Assembly: GCF_000731675.1 (NCBI RefSeq)
Contig: NZ_JMIT01000001.1
Span: forward strand, 1,921,526-1,985,525
Direction: 5' to 3'
Length of the DNA: 64,000 bases
Origin: Pseudomonas capeferrum
GTDB lineage: Bacteria > Pseudomonadota > Gammaproteobacteria > Pseudomonadales > Pseudomonadaceae
The notes under the pieces are model-generated. The model had not been told where the DNA came from. It searched no databases and saw only the letters and a list, made by a program, of their open reading frames with translations. Below are positions 53,688 to 64,000 of this stretch, one piece after another. Within the stretch, counting starts at the first letter, position 1; each line of letters starts with the position of its first letter. Both the position numbers and the translations under genes were made by a program.

Positions 53688-55265
53688 TTGACACACACCA
53701 AGCATGGATTGCGCCTGGATCTACGCTCGCTCATTCTGGTGCTTTGCGCCCTGACCGCCTTGGTCATGCTCTGCGCCAGTTATTTCGCCAGCTATCGGGT
53801 TCAGCGCCAGTTGCTGATCGACCACGCCCTGGAGGCCAACCGGGTGTACGCAGCAAAACTGGCCTCGATCACCGAGACCTTCATCGCCAGCGCCTTGCGG
53901 CAGTTGGCGTTCAGCGCCGGGGTACAAGCCAACCAATTGGCCGATGCCGACGCCCTGCAGGCAGAAACCGATCGCGTGTTGCACCAGGGCATGGCCTTCA
54001 ACTCGACCTTCGTGGTCGATGCCCAAGGCATCCTGCGGGCCATATCCCCTGCTACATTGCGCCACTACCTGAACACCAAGGTGCAGTCACCCGGTGTTCA
54101 GGAGGCCTTGCATGAGCGCAGGGCGCTGGTTTCGACACCCTACCTGTCAGCCGCCAACAACCTGGTGGTGGCACTGTCGCAACCCATCTTCGATAGCAAT
54201 GGCCGCTACCTGGGGTACGTCGGCGGCAGCCTGTACCTGCGCGAGCGCAACATCCTCAACAGCCTGCTGGGCGAGCACTTCTACAAGGATGGCTCGTACC
54301 TCTATGTGGTCGACCGCAATCGCCGCCTGCTCTATCACCCGGACAGCCAGCGAGTAGGCACGGTGGTGGAAGGCAACGCGCTGATCGATCAACTGGCGAC
54401 ACTGGACAGCGGTACCCGCCAGCTCACCAACAGCCAGGGCGTGCCCATGCTCGCAGGCTTCGCCACGGTGCCGAGCGCTCGCTGGGGGGTGGTGGCGCAG
54501 CAACCGCTGGAACAGACCGTGGCACCGCTGAGCCGCCTTGTGCTCAACGTGGTGGGCACCTCCGCGCCGCTGGCATTGGTCGGCAGCCTGGTGCTGTGGT
54601 GGCTGGCAATGACCATCGCCCGGCCACTCTGGCAACTGGCGGCCGGGGCCAGGTCGATGGACCGCGCGGGCACCGCCGAGCGCCTGCATCGGGTGCCGGC
54701 CTGGTACTTCGAGGCGGCCGAACTCAAACGTGCGCTGCTATTCGGGCTCAACCTGCTGCAAGAGCGCATCGGCCGGCTGAACCGCGATGCCCAGACCGAC
54801 CCGCTGACCGGGCTGGGCAACCGCCGCAGCCTGGATTTCAGCCTGTCGCTGCTGGAGGCCGAAGGGCGAGCATTTTCGGCCATCGTGCTGGATATCGACC
54901 ACTTCAAGCGGGTCAATGATGGGCATGGGCATGAGGTCGGCGACCAGGTGCTGCAGCGGCTAGCCGAGCTCATGCGGCGTTGTTGCCGCGAAGGCGACCT
55001 GCTGTGTCGCACCGGCGGCGAGGAGTTTCTCATGCTGCTGCCGGGGGCCAGCCTGGAGGTTGCCGCAGCGGTGGCGCAGCGGCTGCGGGTGGCGGTGCAG
55101 GATACGCCGGTGGAACCGGTGGGGGCGGTAACCGTGTCGCTGGGCGTGGCGCATTGGCCTGGCCCTGCAGGCAGCGAGCCTGGCGATGCATTGAGCAAGG
55201 CAGACCGGGCGCTTTACAGCGCCAAACAGCAGGGGCGCAATCGGGTGTGCGTCGAGGGTTTATAG
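53688..55265 (+). CDS. Diguanylate cyclase with dCache sensor
   Basis: A 525-residue membrane-bound cyclase. A first membrane helix (LILVLCALTALVMLCASYF) and a second near residue 290-310 enclose a periplasmic dCache-type sensor (SLYLRERNILNSLLGEHFYK, GSYLYVVDRNRRLLYHPDS). The C-terminal GGDEF domain is intact: DPLTGLGNRR, active site GGEEF, and an inhibitory I-site REGD five residues before it, so product inhibition is expected. It makes cyclic di-GMP in response to an unknown small ligand. The start is TTG at 53688 with GAGGTCAGGA upstream. Confidence 0.9.
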   Translation: MTHTKHGLRLDLRSLILVLCALTALVMLCASYFASYRVQRQLLIDHALEANRVYAAKLASITETFIASALRQLAFSAGVQANQLADADALQAETDRVLHQGMAFNSTFVVDAQGILRAISPATLRHYLNTKVQSPGVQEALHERRALVSTPYLSAANNLVVALSQPIFDSNGRYLGYVGGSLYLRERNILNSLLGEHFYKDGSYLYVVDRNRRLLYHPDSQRVGTVVEGNALIDQLATLDSGTRQLTNSQGVPMLAGFATVPSARWGVVAQQPLEQTVAPLSRLVLNVVGTSAPLALVGSLVLWWLAMTIARPLWQLAAGARSMDRAGTAERLHRVPAWYFEAAELKRALLFGLNLLQERIGRLNRDAQTDPLTGLGNRRSLDFSLSLLEAEGRAFSAIVLDIDHFKRVNDGHGHEVGDQVLQRLAELMRRCCREGDLLCRTGGEEFLMLLPGASLEVAAAVAQRLRVAVQDTPVEPVGAVTVSLGVAHWPGPAGSEPGDALSKADRALYSAKQQGRNRVCVEGL

Positions 55266-55310
55266 CGCTGAACCCATACAGCCCGCTCGCCCCATGAGTT
55301 GTTACAAGCC

Positions 55311-55350
55311 TTGTCATAAAACTGTCGTGTTTCAGTCATAGGATTGACCC
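55311..55350 (+). promoter_or_regulatory. Tandem PHO boxes before ParA gene
   Basis: Repeats spaced exactly 11 bp: TTGTCAT, AAAA, CTGTCGT, GTTT, CAGTCAT, AGGA, TTGACCC. The first 18-base unit (55311-55328) matches 16 of 18 positions of the PHO-box consensus. It lies 38 bases before the preferred ParA start, a normal place for a PhoB-activated promoter. Confidence 0.7.
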
Positions 55351-55387
55351 CAACCTGACATTTTCACTCTTCATGGATGAGCGTCTC

Positions 55388-56164
55388 ATGCGTCGTGTGG
55401 TTTTCAATCAGAAAGGTGGCGTGGGCAAATCAAGCATTGCCTGCAACCTGGCGGCCGCCAGTGCCGCTGAAGGCTATCGCACCTTGCTCGTCGACCTCGA
55501 CCCGCAGGCCAATGCCACCTACTACCTGACCGGGCTGGTCAATGACGCCATCCCCTCGGGCATTGCCGATTTCTTCCGCCAGACGTTGTCCCCCGCCACC
55601 GCGCACGGCAAGAAGCACCGCGTGGCCATCACCGAGACCCGCTACAGCAACTTGCACCTGATCACCGCCAGCCCTGACCTTACCGACCTGCAAAGCAAGC
55701 TGGAGAGCAAGTTCAAGATCAACAAGCTGCGCAAGCTGCTGGTGGAACTGGCCGAAGACTACGAGCGGATCTATATCGACACGCCACCGGCGCTGAACTT
55801 TTACACCTTCAGCGCGCTGGTGGCCGCCGAACGCCTGCTGATCCCGTTCGATTGCGACAGCTTCTCGCGCCAGGCGCTGCATAGCGTCATGGCCGAGGTG
55901 GAAGAACTGCGTCAGGACCATAACCCGACGCTGCAGGTGGAAGGGATTGTCGTCAATCAGTTCGCCGGGCGCACTGCACTGCATCAGACCCTGGTCGATC
56001 AATTGCGGGGGGAAGGCGTGCCGGTGCTGCCGGTGTACTTGAGCAGCTCTATCAAGATGCGCGAGTCGCATCAGGTGTCGGTACCGTTGGTGCATCTGGC
56101 GCCGCGGCACAAGTTGACGCTGGAATTTGCCGACCTGCTGGATGTGCTGGAGCGGGCGGCTTGA
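55388..56164 (+). CDS. ParA-family ATPase (orphan)
   Basis: A 258-residue deviant-Walker ATPase. Walker A is FNQKGGVGKSS (residues about 5-15), followed by LLVDLDPQANAT and YIDTPPAL (Walker B). The usual VEGIVVNQF region and a late LPVYLSSSIKMRES follow. No ParB gene or parS-like repeat is adjacent, so it is unlikely to be the main chromosome partition ATPase. The ATG at 55388 has GGATGAG before it; 55373 is an alternative. It sits behind tandem PHO boxes, implying expression in phosphate starvation. What it positions is unknown. Confidence 0.88.
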   Translation: MRRVVFNQKGGVGKSSIACNLAAASAAEGYRTLLVDLDPQANATYYLTGLVNDAIPSGIADFFRQTLSPATAHGKKHRVAITETRYSNLHLITASPDLTDLQSKLESKFKINKLRKLLVELAEDYERIYIDTPPALNFYTFSALVAAERLLIPFDCDSFSRQALHSVMAEVEELRQDHNPTLQVEGIVVNQFAGRTALHQTLVDQLRGEGVPVLPVYLSSSIKMRESHQVSVPLVHLAPRHKLTLEFADLLDVLERAA

Positions 56165-56289
56165 GCGGACCTGGAGCACACCCTACCTCGTTGCTTTAGT
56201 AGAGGACTGTGTGGGCAATTGCCTACAGACCCAGCATTTTGGGTGATCAGGGCTACCCGATCACTCATCCGGGTGATAGATTCGCCGCC

Positions 56290-56697
56290 ATGAAAACCAC
56301 CCGGCAGACCCGCACGCTGACCGCATGGACGCTCTATGCCAGCGTCCTGTTCAGCCTGTTGCTGTGCGGCCTGCACCACGGCCAGATGGGCGGCCTGCGC
56401 CTGGCTGGCCTGGAAGGTGGTTTCTGCTCGATCAGCAGTGAGCATGGCCCGGCCATCGACCTGGATCACGCCGGTGGTGACCAGCACATGGCCCAGCTCG
56501 ACTGCCCGGTATGCTCCTCGTTCGGCCTGGCGGTGCCGCTTGCCCATTCCAGCTGGGCGTTCATGCCCACCCAGGCCGGGGCCAACGCGCCCATCGTCGT
56601 GCGCAGCTGGGCACAACCGCCGCCACGCTACCTACGCCCCGCCCTCAACCCCCGCGCCTCCCCCGCTGTGCTTCACGCCGCCCTTCAGTTCGCCTGA
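56290..56697 (+). CDS. DUF2946 family protein
   Basis: A 135-residue protein with one N-terminal membrane or signal segment (LTAWTLYASVLFSLLLCGLH) and a CPVCSS motif with nearby His and Met residues that could bind copper. DUF2946 genes are commonly found upstream of TonB receptors or copper genes. Here the next gene, 68 bp on, is a TonB-dependent receptor, fitting that pattern. Biochemical function is not established. Confidence 0.8.
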   Translation: MKTTRQTRTLTAWTLYASVLFSLLLCGLHHGQMGGLRLAGLEGGFCSISSEHGPAIDLDHAGGDQHMAQLDCPVCSSFGLAVPLAHSSWAFMPTQAGANAPIVVRSWAQPPPRYLRPALNPRASPAVLHAALQFA

Positions 56698-56765
56698 CCT
56701 CGACCCGGCGCGCCTCAGTGCGCGCGGGTGGTCAGCCATGACCTTTGCGTGGAAGACACGACAAC

Positions 56766-58916
56766 ATGATCCGCAATACCTCCCTGGTGCTCCTCATGGG
56801 CACTTGCACATTCGCCTGGGCCGAAACCGCCCCGCTCGAACTCAACGCCACCACCATCGATGGCGAACGCGACACCCCCTCCGGCGTACGACTGGACGAG
56901 CCGATCCGCACTGGCTCGCGCCTGGGCCTCACCGCGCGGGAAACCCCCGCGTCGGTCAGCGTCTCGGACCGCCGCCTGATCGAGGCGCGCGACGCCAAGG
57001 ACAGCCAGGACGTGATCAACGCCATGACTGGCGTCAACGCCTCGGCCAACCCAGGTTACGGCGGCTTCGTCGCCTACCGGGGTTTCACCCAGAACCAGGT
57101 TACCCAGCTCTACAACGGCATCAACCTGGGCTACAGCAGTGCCACCCGGCCCGTGGATGCCTGGGTGCTCGACCGGGTCGAGCTGATTGGCGGGCCGTCA
57201 TCCTTCCTGCACGGCGCAGGTGCCGTGGGCGGCTCGATCAACTACATCACCAAGCTTGCCAGCCGTGACCAGCAGACCCTCGACGGGCGCGTACGCTATG
57301 GCAGTTACGATGACTCGGAGGTGGCCTTCGGCATCAATCAGGCACTGGCCAGCAACCCCGCCGATGCCCGCCACTTCATGCGCCTGGATTTCAGCCGGGG
57401 CCAGGGCAATGGCTACATCGACCGCAACCAGCGACACAGCGACAGCCTGGCATTCTCGCTGCTGAGCGACCTGGCGCCCAACCTGACCCACACCCTGGCG
57501 CTGGAGTATCAGGAAGACCGCGAGGACAGCCCCTACTGGGGCTCGCCGATCCTGCCCGGGCGCAGCACGATGAAAATCGACAAAAGCCGCCGCTTTGAAA
57601 ACTACAACGTCGCTGACGGTCGCTACGAACAGCGGGTACGCTGGCTGCGCTCGATCCTCGACTACCAGCTCAGCGACAGCACCAGCGTGCAAAATACGCT
57701 GTACCACTACAATGCCCAGCGCGACTACCGCAACGTCGAACGCTACAGCTACACCCCTGATGGCAAGGTGCAGCGCAGCAGCCCCTACCTGCAAAGCCAC
57801 GACCAGAACCTGCTGGGCGATCGCATCGAGTTGCGCCATGACAACACGCTGTTCGGCTTCGCCAGCCAGTGGTCGCTGGGGCTGGAGTACTCGCGCATGC
57901 GCCAGACCCTCTACCCGACGTCGAGCAGTTGGAGCGACGTCGTCGACGCCGACCATTTCGACCCCGGCAGTTTCGACGATATCCCAGGGGTAAATGCCGG
58001 GCTGACCAAACAGCGCCGCCACGAAGTCACCAACCGCGCGGTGTTCGCCGAAAACCGCCTGCAACTGACCGATCGCCTGGCCTTGCTGACTGCCCTGCGC
58101 TACGACTACCTGGACATGCAAGTGACCAACTATGGCGCGGTCTCGCCGACTTCGCCGGCGTTCTTCGAGCGCCGCTGGGAGCCGCTTTCCGGGCGCATCG
58201 GCCTGACCTACGCGCTGACCCCCACCGCCAGCGTATACGCCCAGTACAGCAGCTCTGCGGATTTGCCGGCCGGTTCGCTGGCGGCGGCGACCTATTCCAA
58301 CGTGGGCTTGTTCGACCTGTCCAAAGGCGAGCAATGGGAAGTCGGCAGCAAGTTCGACTTCCTCGACGGCCGCGCCGCCGCCACCCTGGCGCTGTACCAG
58401 ATCGTGCGCAAGGACTTTGCCGTGCGCGACTCCAACGATGCCAACCTGACGGTGCAGGCCGGCCAGCAGACCTCGCGCGGTGTCGAGCTGTCCGGGCGGT
58501 TGCAGGTGACCCCCAAGCTGCTAGCCGAGGCCAACTACGCCTACGTCGATGCGCAGTACGATGCGTTCAACGAAGCAGTCAACGGGGTATCGGTATCGCG
58601 CAAGGGCAATGCCCCGGTCAATGTCCCGGCCAACGTCGGCAACCTGTGGCTGACCTACAGCTTCACCCAGGCGTGGTCGGCAGGGGTCGATGGGCGCTAC
58701 GTGGGCTCGGTCTATGCCGACAACGCCAACACCCTCAAGGCACCGGCCTACACGCTGTTCGGCGCTTTCGCGCGCTACCGGCTGGATGAGTACACCACGG
58801 TCACCGGGCGGGTGCGCAACCTGACCGACGAGGTGTATGCCAAGCAGGCCTACAGCAGCCAGTACTACATGGGTGCCCCGCGCACCTTCGAGCTGGCGCT
58901 GGATATGCGCTTCTGA
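56766..58916 (+). CDS. TonB-dependent outer-membrane receptor
   Basis: A 716-residue receptor with a signal peptide (LVLLMGTCTFAWAE) and no STN signalling domain. The plug shows ARETPASVSVSDRRLIEARD, AVGGSINYIT and the barrel ends YYMGAPRTFELALDMRF with a terminal Phe. Its substrate is unclear: the DUF2946 gene before it hints at a metal such as copper, but it does not obviously match OprC-type copper receptors. Probably transcribed together with the DUF2946 gene. Confidence 0.9.
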   Translation: MIRNTSLVLLMGTCTFAWAETAPLELNATTIDGERDTPSGVRLDEPIRTGSRLGLTARETPASVSVSDRRLIEARDAKDSQDVINAMTGVNASANPGYGGFVAYRGFTQNQVTQLYNGINLGYSSATRPVDAWVLDRVELIGGPSSFLHGAGAVGGSINYITKLASRDQQTLDGRVRYGSYDDSEVAFGINQALASNPADARHFMRLDFSRGQGNGYIDRNQRHSDSLAFSLLSDLAPNLTHTLALEYQEDREDSPYWGSPILPGRSTMKIDKSRRFENYNVADGRYEQRVRWLRSILDYQLSDSTSVQNTLYHYNAQRDYRNVERYSYTPDGKVQRSSPYLQSHDQNLLGDRIELRHDNTLFGFASQWSLGLEYSRMRQTLYPTSSSWSDVVDADHFDPGSFDDIPGVNAGLTKQRRHEVTNRAVFAENRLQLTDRLALLTALRYDYLDMQVTNYGAVSPTSPAFFERRWEPLSGRIGLTYALTPTASVYAQYSSSADLPAGSLAAATYSNVGLFDLSKGEQWEVGSKFDFLDGRAAATLALYQIVRKDFAVRDSNDANLTVQAGQQTSRGVELSGRLQVTPKLLAEANYAYVDAQYDAFNEAVNGVSVSRKGNAPVNVPANVGNLWLTYSFTQAWSAGVDGRYVGSVYADNANTLKAPAYTLFGAFARYRLDEYTTVTGRVRNLTDEVYAKQAYSSQYYMGAPRTFELALDMRF

Positions 58917-59033
58917 CCAACCGGCTCTGGCGCGGGGGTTACCTCGCGACAGGGCCGCCAGTGATAAGCTTCCACCTTCATGATCAGCCGGCTCACGAAG
59001 ACACCCGGCTACCGCTTCAGCAAGGACGTTCAC

Positions 59034-59801
59034 GTGTACAAGACACTGCCCCCCGCGCTTCTCGGCGCGGCCCTGATTACCTTGATTGGGTGCCAATCGT
59101 CCCCTTCCGCCGACCGACCGGCAGACGTCGATCCGCAAGCCCTGAAAACGTTCACCGTCAACATGCAGCAAGCCTTGCAGCGGAGCATCGCCCTCGCCCC
59201 AACCGGCGAGCAGATGGGCGCCGTAACGCTACAGGTCACCTTCGACCGGCAAAGCGCGCCGGTCGCCTGCAAGGCCGAAAAAGCCCCGTTCAAGTATGGC
59301 GCGCTGCTGCCTGCCGATGTAACGCCCACCGACCATCAGGCGCTGGCGAGCCTGGTCGAAGCCCTGTGCTGGAAGACCATCTACCCCGTCGTACCGGCGG
59401 CGTTGTACAACGACGATGAAACCGTCGAAGTGCGGGCGCCGATCATCGTCCAGCTGCCTCGCGCGGTTCAGGCCCCCGGCACCGCCCGCTACCGGGCCAT
59501 TGCCCAACGCGAGTACTTCTGGCAACAACTGCTGCGCGATCTGCCGGTCACCAGCATCGGCAAGGCCTCGGTGTTCTACCAGGCCAACGCACAAGGCAAG
59601 GTCGACGGCTGCCTGGTGCAGCTTTCCCCCAACCCGCTGCGCGAGGACGCCTTCCGCCTGGACGGCAACCTGCAGGCGCAACTCAACAGCCGTTGCATGA
59701 AGCTCGACCTGAGCAAGATGCCAGGCTTCAGCAGCAACGAGCAGGGCAAGGCCGAAGGCTACAGCGAAGTCGACTATGCCCCGTGGATGGTTGGTTTGTA
59801 G
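59034..59801 (+). CDS. Uncharacterised lipoprotein
   Basis: A 255-residue protein. I chose the GTG at 59034: AAGGACG lies before it, and the product starts MYKTLPPALLGAALITLIGC, a good lipoprotein signal with Cys20. An ATG at 58980 would put 18 charged residues before this signal. The mature part has two domains of mixed strand content (LQVTFDRQSAPVACKAEK; FYQANAQGKVDGCLVQL) that recall TonB-C-type folds, but I cannot assign a family. Its stop TAG is the first part of a REP-type repeat. Confidence 0.65.
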   Translation: MYKTLPPALLGAALITLIGCQSSPSADRPADVDPQALKTFTVNMQQALQRSIALAPTGEQMGAVTLQVTFDRQSAPVACKAEKAPFKYGALLPADVTPTDHQALASLVEALCWKTIYPVVPAALYNDDETVEVRAPIIVQLPRAVQAPGTARYRAIAQREYFWQQLLRDLPVTSIGKASVFYQANAQGKVDGCLVQLSPNPLREDAFRLDGNLQAQLNSRCMKLDLSKMPGFSSNEQGKAEGYSEVDYAPWMVGL

Positions 59802-59911
59802 GAGCGGCCTTGCGTCGCGAAAGGGTCGTGCAGCGGCCCCAGGTTGTGTGGCGCAGCAAAAATCGCCGGGGCCGCTGCGCGACCCTTTCGCGACGCAAGG
59901 CTGCTCCTACA
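59797..59911. repeat. Inverted REP-type repeat overlapping a stop codon
   Basis: Arms 59797-59840 and 59868-59911 (44 bases) are complementary except at two positions. The outer TGTAGGAGCGGCCTTGCG is the same as in the repeat after lpxO. The left arm begins in the last codon and stop of the lipoprotein gene. Confidence 0.85.
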
Positions 59912-60056
59912 GAACGGTTGAAACAGGTATCCCGATGTCGCCCTCGACGAAGCACCCGCAGGCGCTCGCCGCTCTACTGGACAGCACAACAATGATGACG
60001 CGGCCCGACCGTGTCACGTTCATTCAGGCTGCCAATGGAAACCGGAGAGCATCCGC

Positions 60057-61394
60057 ATGTCCGCACCTCATGAGGTATCCCCCGCCACCCTGCGCCGGGT
60101 AATCGCCGCCTCGGCCATCGGCAACTTCGTCGAGTGGTTCGACTTCGCCGTCTATGGCTTTCTCGCAACCCTTATCGCCAGCCAGTTCTTCGCCAGTGAA
60201 GATGCCAGCGTGGCCTTGCTCAAGACCTTCGCCGTGTTTGCCGTGGCGTTTGCCCTGCGCCCGCTGGGCGGGATCGTGTTCGGCGCGCTGGGCGACCGCC
60301 TTGGGCGCAAGCGCATTCTGTCGCTGACCATCTTGTTGATGGCCGGCTCCACCACCTTGATCGGTTTGCTGCCGACCTATGCCAGCATTGGCCTCGCGGC
60401 CCCCGTCCTGCTAACCCTGGCCCGTTGCCTGCAAGGCTTCTCGGCAGGCGGCGAGTACGCCGGTGCCTGTGCCTACCTGATGGAACATGCGCCCAACGAC
60501 AAGCGCGCGTTCTACGGCAGCTTCGTGCCGGTCTCGACCTTTTCCGCCTTTGCCTGCGCGGCGGTGATCGCCTATGGCCTGGAAGCAAGCCTGACGGCCG
60601 AGGCCATGAGCAGCTGGGGCTGGCGCGTGCCATTCCTGATCGCCGCCCCGCTGGGGTTGGTGGGCCTGTACCTGCGCTGGCGCATGGAGGAAACCCCGGC
60701 GTTCCGCGAAGCCGTGGCACAGGGCAAAGAACATGAGCATTCACCGCTCAAGGAGACCCTGCGCACCCATGGCCGGGCCATCCGCAACCTGGGGGCGTTC
60801 ATCTCGCTGACGGCGCTGTCGTTCTATATGTTCACCACCTACTTTGCCACCTACCTGCAGCTGGTCGGCAACCTGACCCGCGCCCAGTCGCTGCTGGTAA
60901 CCACCGTGGCCTTGCTGTTCGCCGCCGTCGGCTGCCCGCTGGCTGGGGCGTTTTCCGACCGGGTGGGGCGGCGCAGGACCATTGGCTTTACCTGCCTGTG
61001 GGTGATGATCTGCGTGTTCCCTGCGTATTGGCTGGCCAGTTCCGGTTCGCTGTTCGGGGCGCTTCTGGGGGTGATTCTGCTGGCAGTGGGTGCGCTGTGC
61101 AGTGGCGTGGTGACCGCGGCATTACTGTCGGAAAGCTTCCCGACGCGAACCCGCTACACCGCCTCGGCGATCACCTACAACGTCGCGTATACGCTGTTTG
61201 GCGGCACTGCGCCATTGGTCGCTACCTGGTTGATCGGGCAGACCGGCAGCAGCCTGGCACCGGCATTCTACCTGGTGGTGATTGCACTGGTGGCGCTGGT
61301 GGGCGGGTTGGCGCTGCCGGAGACGTCGCGGATTTCTCTGCATGATGAGGCAGGCGTCGACGGCGTGCAGATTACAGCGCGTAGTAACGTTTGA
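60057..61394 (+). CDS. MFS transporter, metabolite:H+ symporter (MHS) type
   Basis: A 445-residue transporter with 12 membrane segments of the MHS group (ProP/KgtP/ShiA-like): AASAIGNFVEWFDFAVYGFL, ALGDRLGRKRILSLTILLM, RCLQGFSAGGEYAGACAYLM, and RWRMEETPAFREAV after the sixth segment. The group imports proline, betaine, citrate, 2-oxoglutarate or shikimate. The ATG at 60057 has GGAGAG upstream. A hairpin follows at 61401. The substrate is unknown. Confidence 0.92.
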   Translation: MSAPHEVSPATLRRVIAASAIGNFVEWFDFAVYGFLATLIASQFFASEDASVALLKTFAVFAVAFALRPLGGIVFGALGDRLGRKRILSLTILLMAGSTTLIGLLPTYASIGLAAPVLLTLARCLQGFSAGGEYAGACAYLMEHAPNDKRAFYGSFVPVSTFSAFACAAVIAYGLEASLTAEAMSSWGWRVPFLIAAPLGLVGLYLRWRMEETPAFREAVAQGKEHEHSPLKETLRTHGRAIRNLGAFISLTALSFYMFTTYFATYLQLVGNLTRAQSLLVTTVALLFAAVGCPLAGAFSDRVGRRRTIGFTCLWVMICVFPAYWLASSGSLFGALLGVILLAVGALCSGVVTAALLSESFPTRTRYTASAITYNVAYTLFGGTAPLVATWLIGQTGSSLAPAFYLVVIALVALVGGLALPETSRISLHDEAGVDGVQITARSNV

Positions 61395-61400
61395 GCTTAT

Positions 61401-61419
61401 GGGGCCGCCCTGCGGCCCC
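61401..61419. terminator. Bidirectional hairpin between MHS transporter and RND pump
   Basis: GGGGCCGC, CCT, GCGGCCCC: perfect 8-bp arms between two convergent genes. Confidence 0.6.
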
Positions 61420-61426
61420 GGCATTC

Positions 61427-64000
<2,574 letters not shown>

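Noticed and set aside
55388..56164. Housekeeping ParA of the chromosome origin
   Set aside because: No parB, gidA/gidB or parS-like sites are next to it, and it has its own PHO-box promoter.
56766..58916. OprC-type copper receptor
   Set aside because: The DUF2946 neighbour suggested it, but I do not see OprC-specific Met/His motifs, so only a general TonB receptor call is made.

Overview
The window is 64 kb of GC-rich (about 63% by eye) chromosome from a fluorescent pseudomonad, most probably the Pseudomonas putida group. Reasons: a stand-alone MbtH and type II thioesterase pair behind a PvdS-type promoter, P. putida-style REP inverted repeats, OprD and LpxO family proteins, many LysR and AraC regulators, and short overlapping operons. 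I call 62 protein genes, two of them cut by the window ends and one frameshifted, plus one cobalamin riboswitch. I saw no rRNA, tRNA, CRISPR array, transposase or integrase.

Layout. 1-2220: end of a metal-type ABC transporter operon. 2273-4983 (minus): iron-starvation unit (MbtH, thioesterase II, isochorismatase-like hydrolase, lipoprotein). 5048-12480: a small unknown gene, then a one-carbon operon, purU-folD-soxB-soxD-soxA-soxG, in which heterotetrameric sarcosine oxidase makes methylene-THF and FolD and PurU can carry the one-carbon unit to formate. A LysR gene converges on it. 13478-15256 and 23728-25519 (minus): two paralogous, relatively AT-rich PAAR effector/membrane immunity modules, the first broken by a one-base frameshift. 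Between them lie DUF1330 and ribB-like genes, a polyamine-type ABC transporter, a PstS-OmpA fusion behind a PHO box, and a TerC protein.

25702-37554: acyl-CoA dehydrogenase with divergent LysR, a NifS-like enzyme, nitroreductase with divergent LysR, AraC, LysE, SotB-type MFS, an unknown propeller-like protein, and a zinc alcohol dehydrogenase divergent from an AraC gene. 37555-37984 is non-coding and holds a perfect 62-bp inverted REP pair. 37985-41986: ECF sigma, FecR and a transducing TonB receptor, a cell-surface signalling trio. 42011-47060: thpR, lpxO, an AhpD-like gene, a GNAT gene, a beta-barrel protein and a DUF1624 acyltransferase.

47103-52007: a cobalamin riboswitch followed by five closely coupled genes: a BtuFCD-like ABC transporter, a pseudoazurin and an OprD-family porin. 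52032-56164: small genes, a dCache-GGDEF diguanylate cyclase, and an orphan ParA ATPase behind tandem PHO boxes. 56290-64000: DUF2946 protein plus TonB receptor, a lipoprotein, an MHS-type transporter, and the 3' part of a CzcA-like metal efflux pump.

The recurring themes are metal and siderophore handling (Fe, Cu, Co/B12, Zn/Co/Cd), phosphate response, and interbacterial competition. The most unusual items are the paired PAAR modules, the riboswitch operon that joins a blue-copper protein and a porin to a BtuFCD-like transporter, and the PHO-box-driven orphan ParA.
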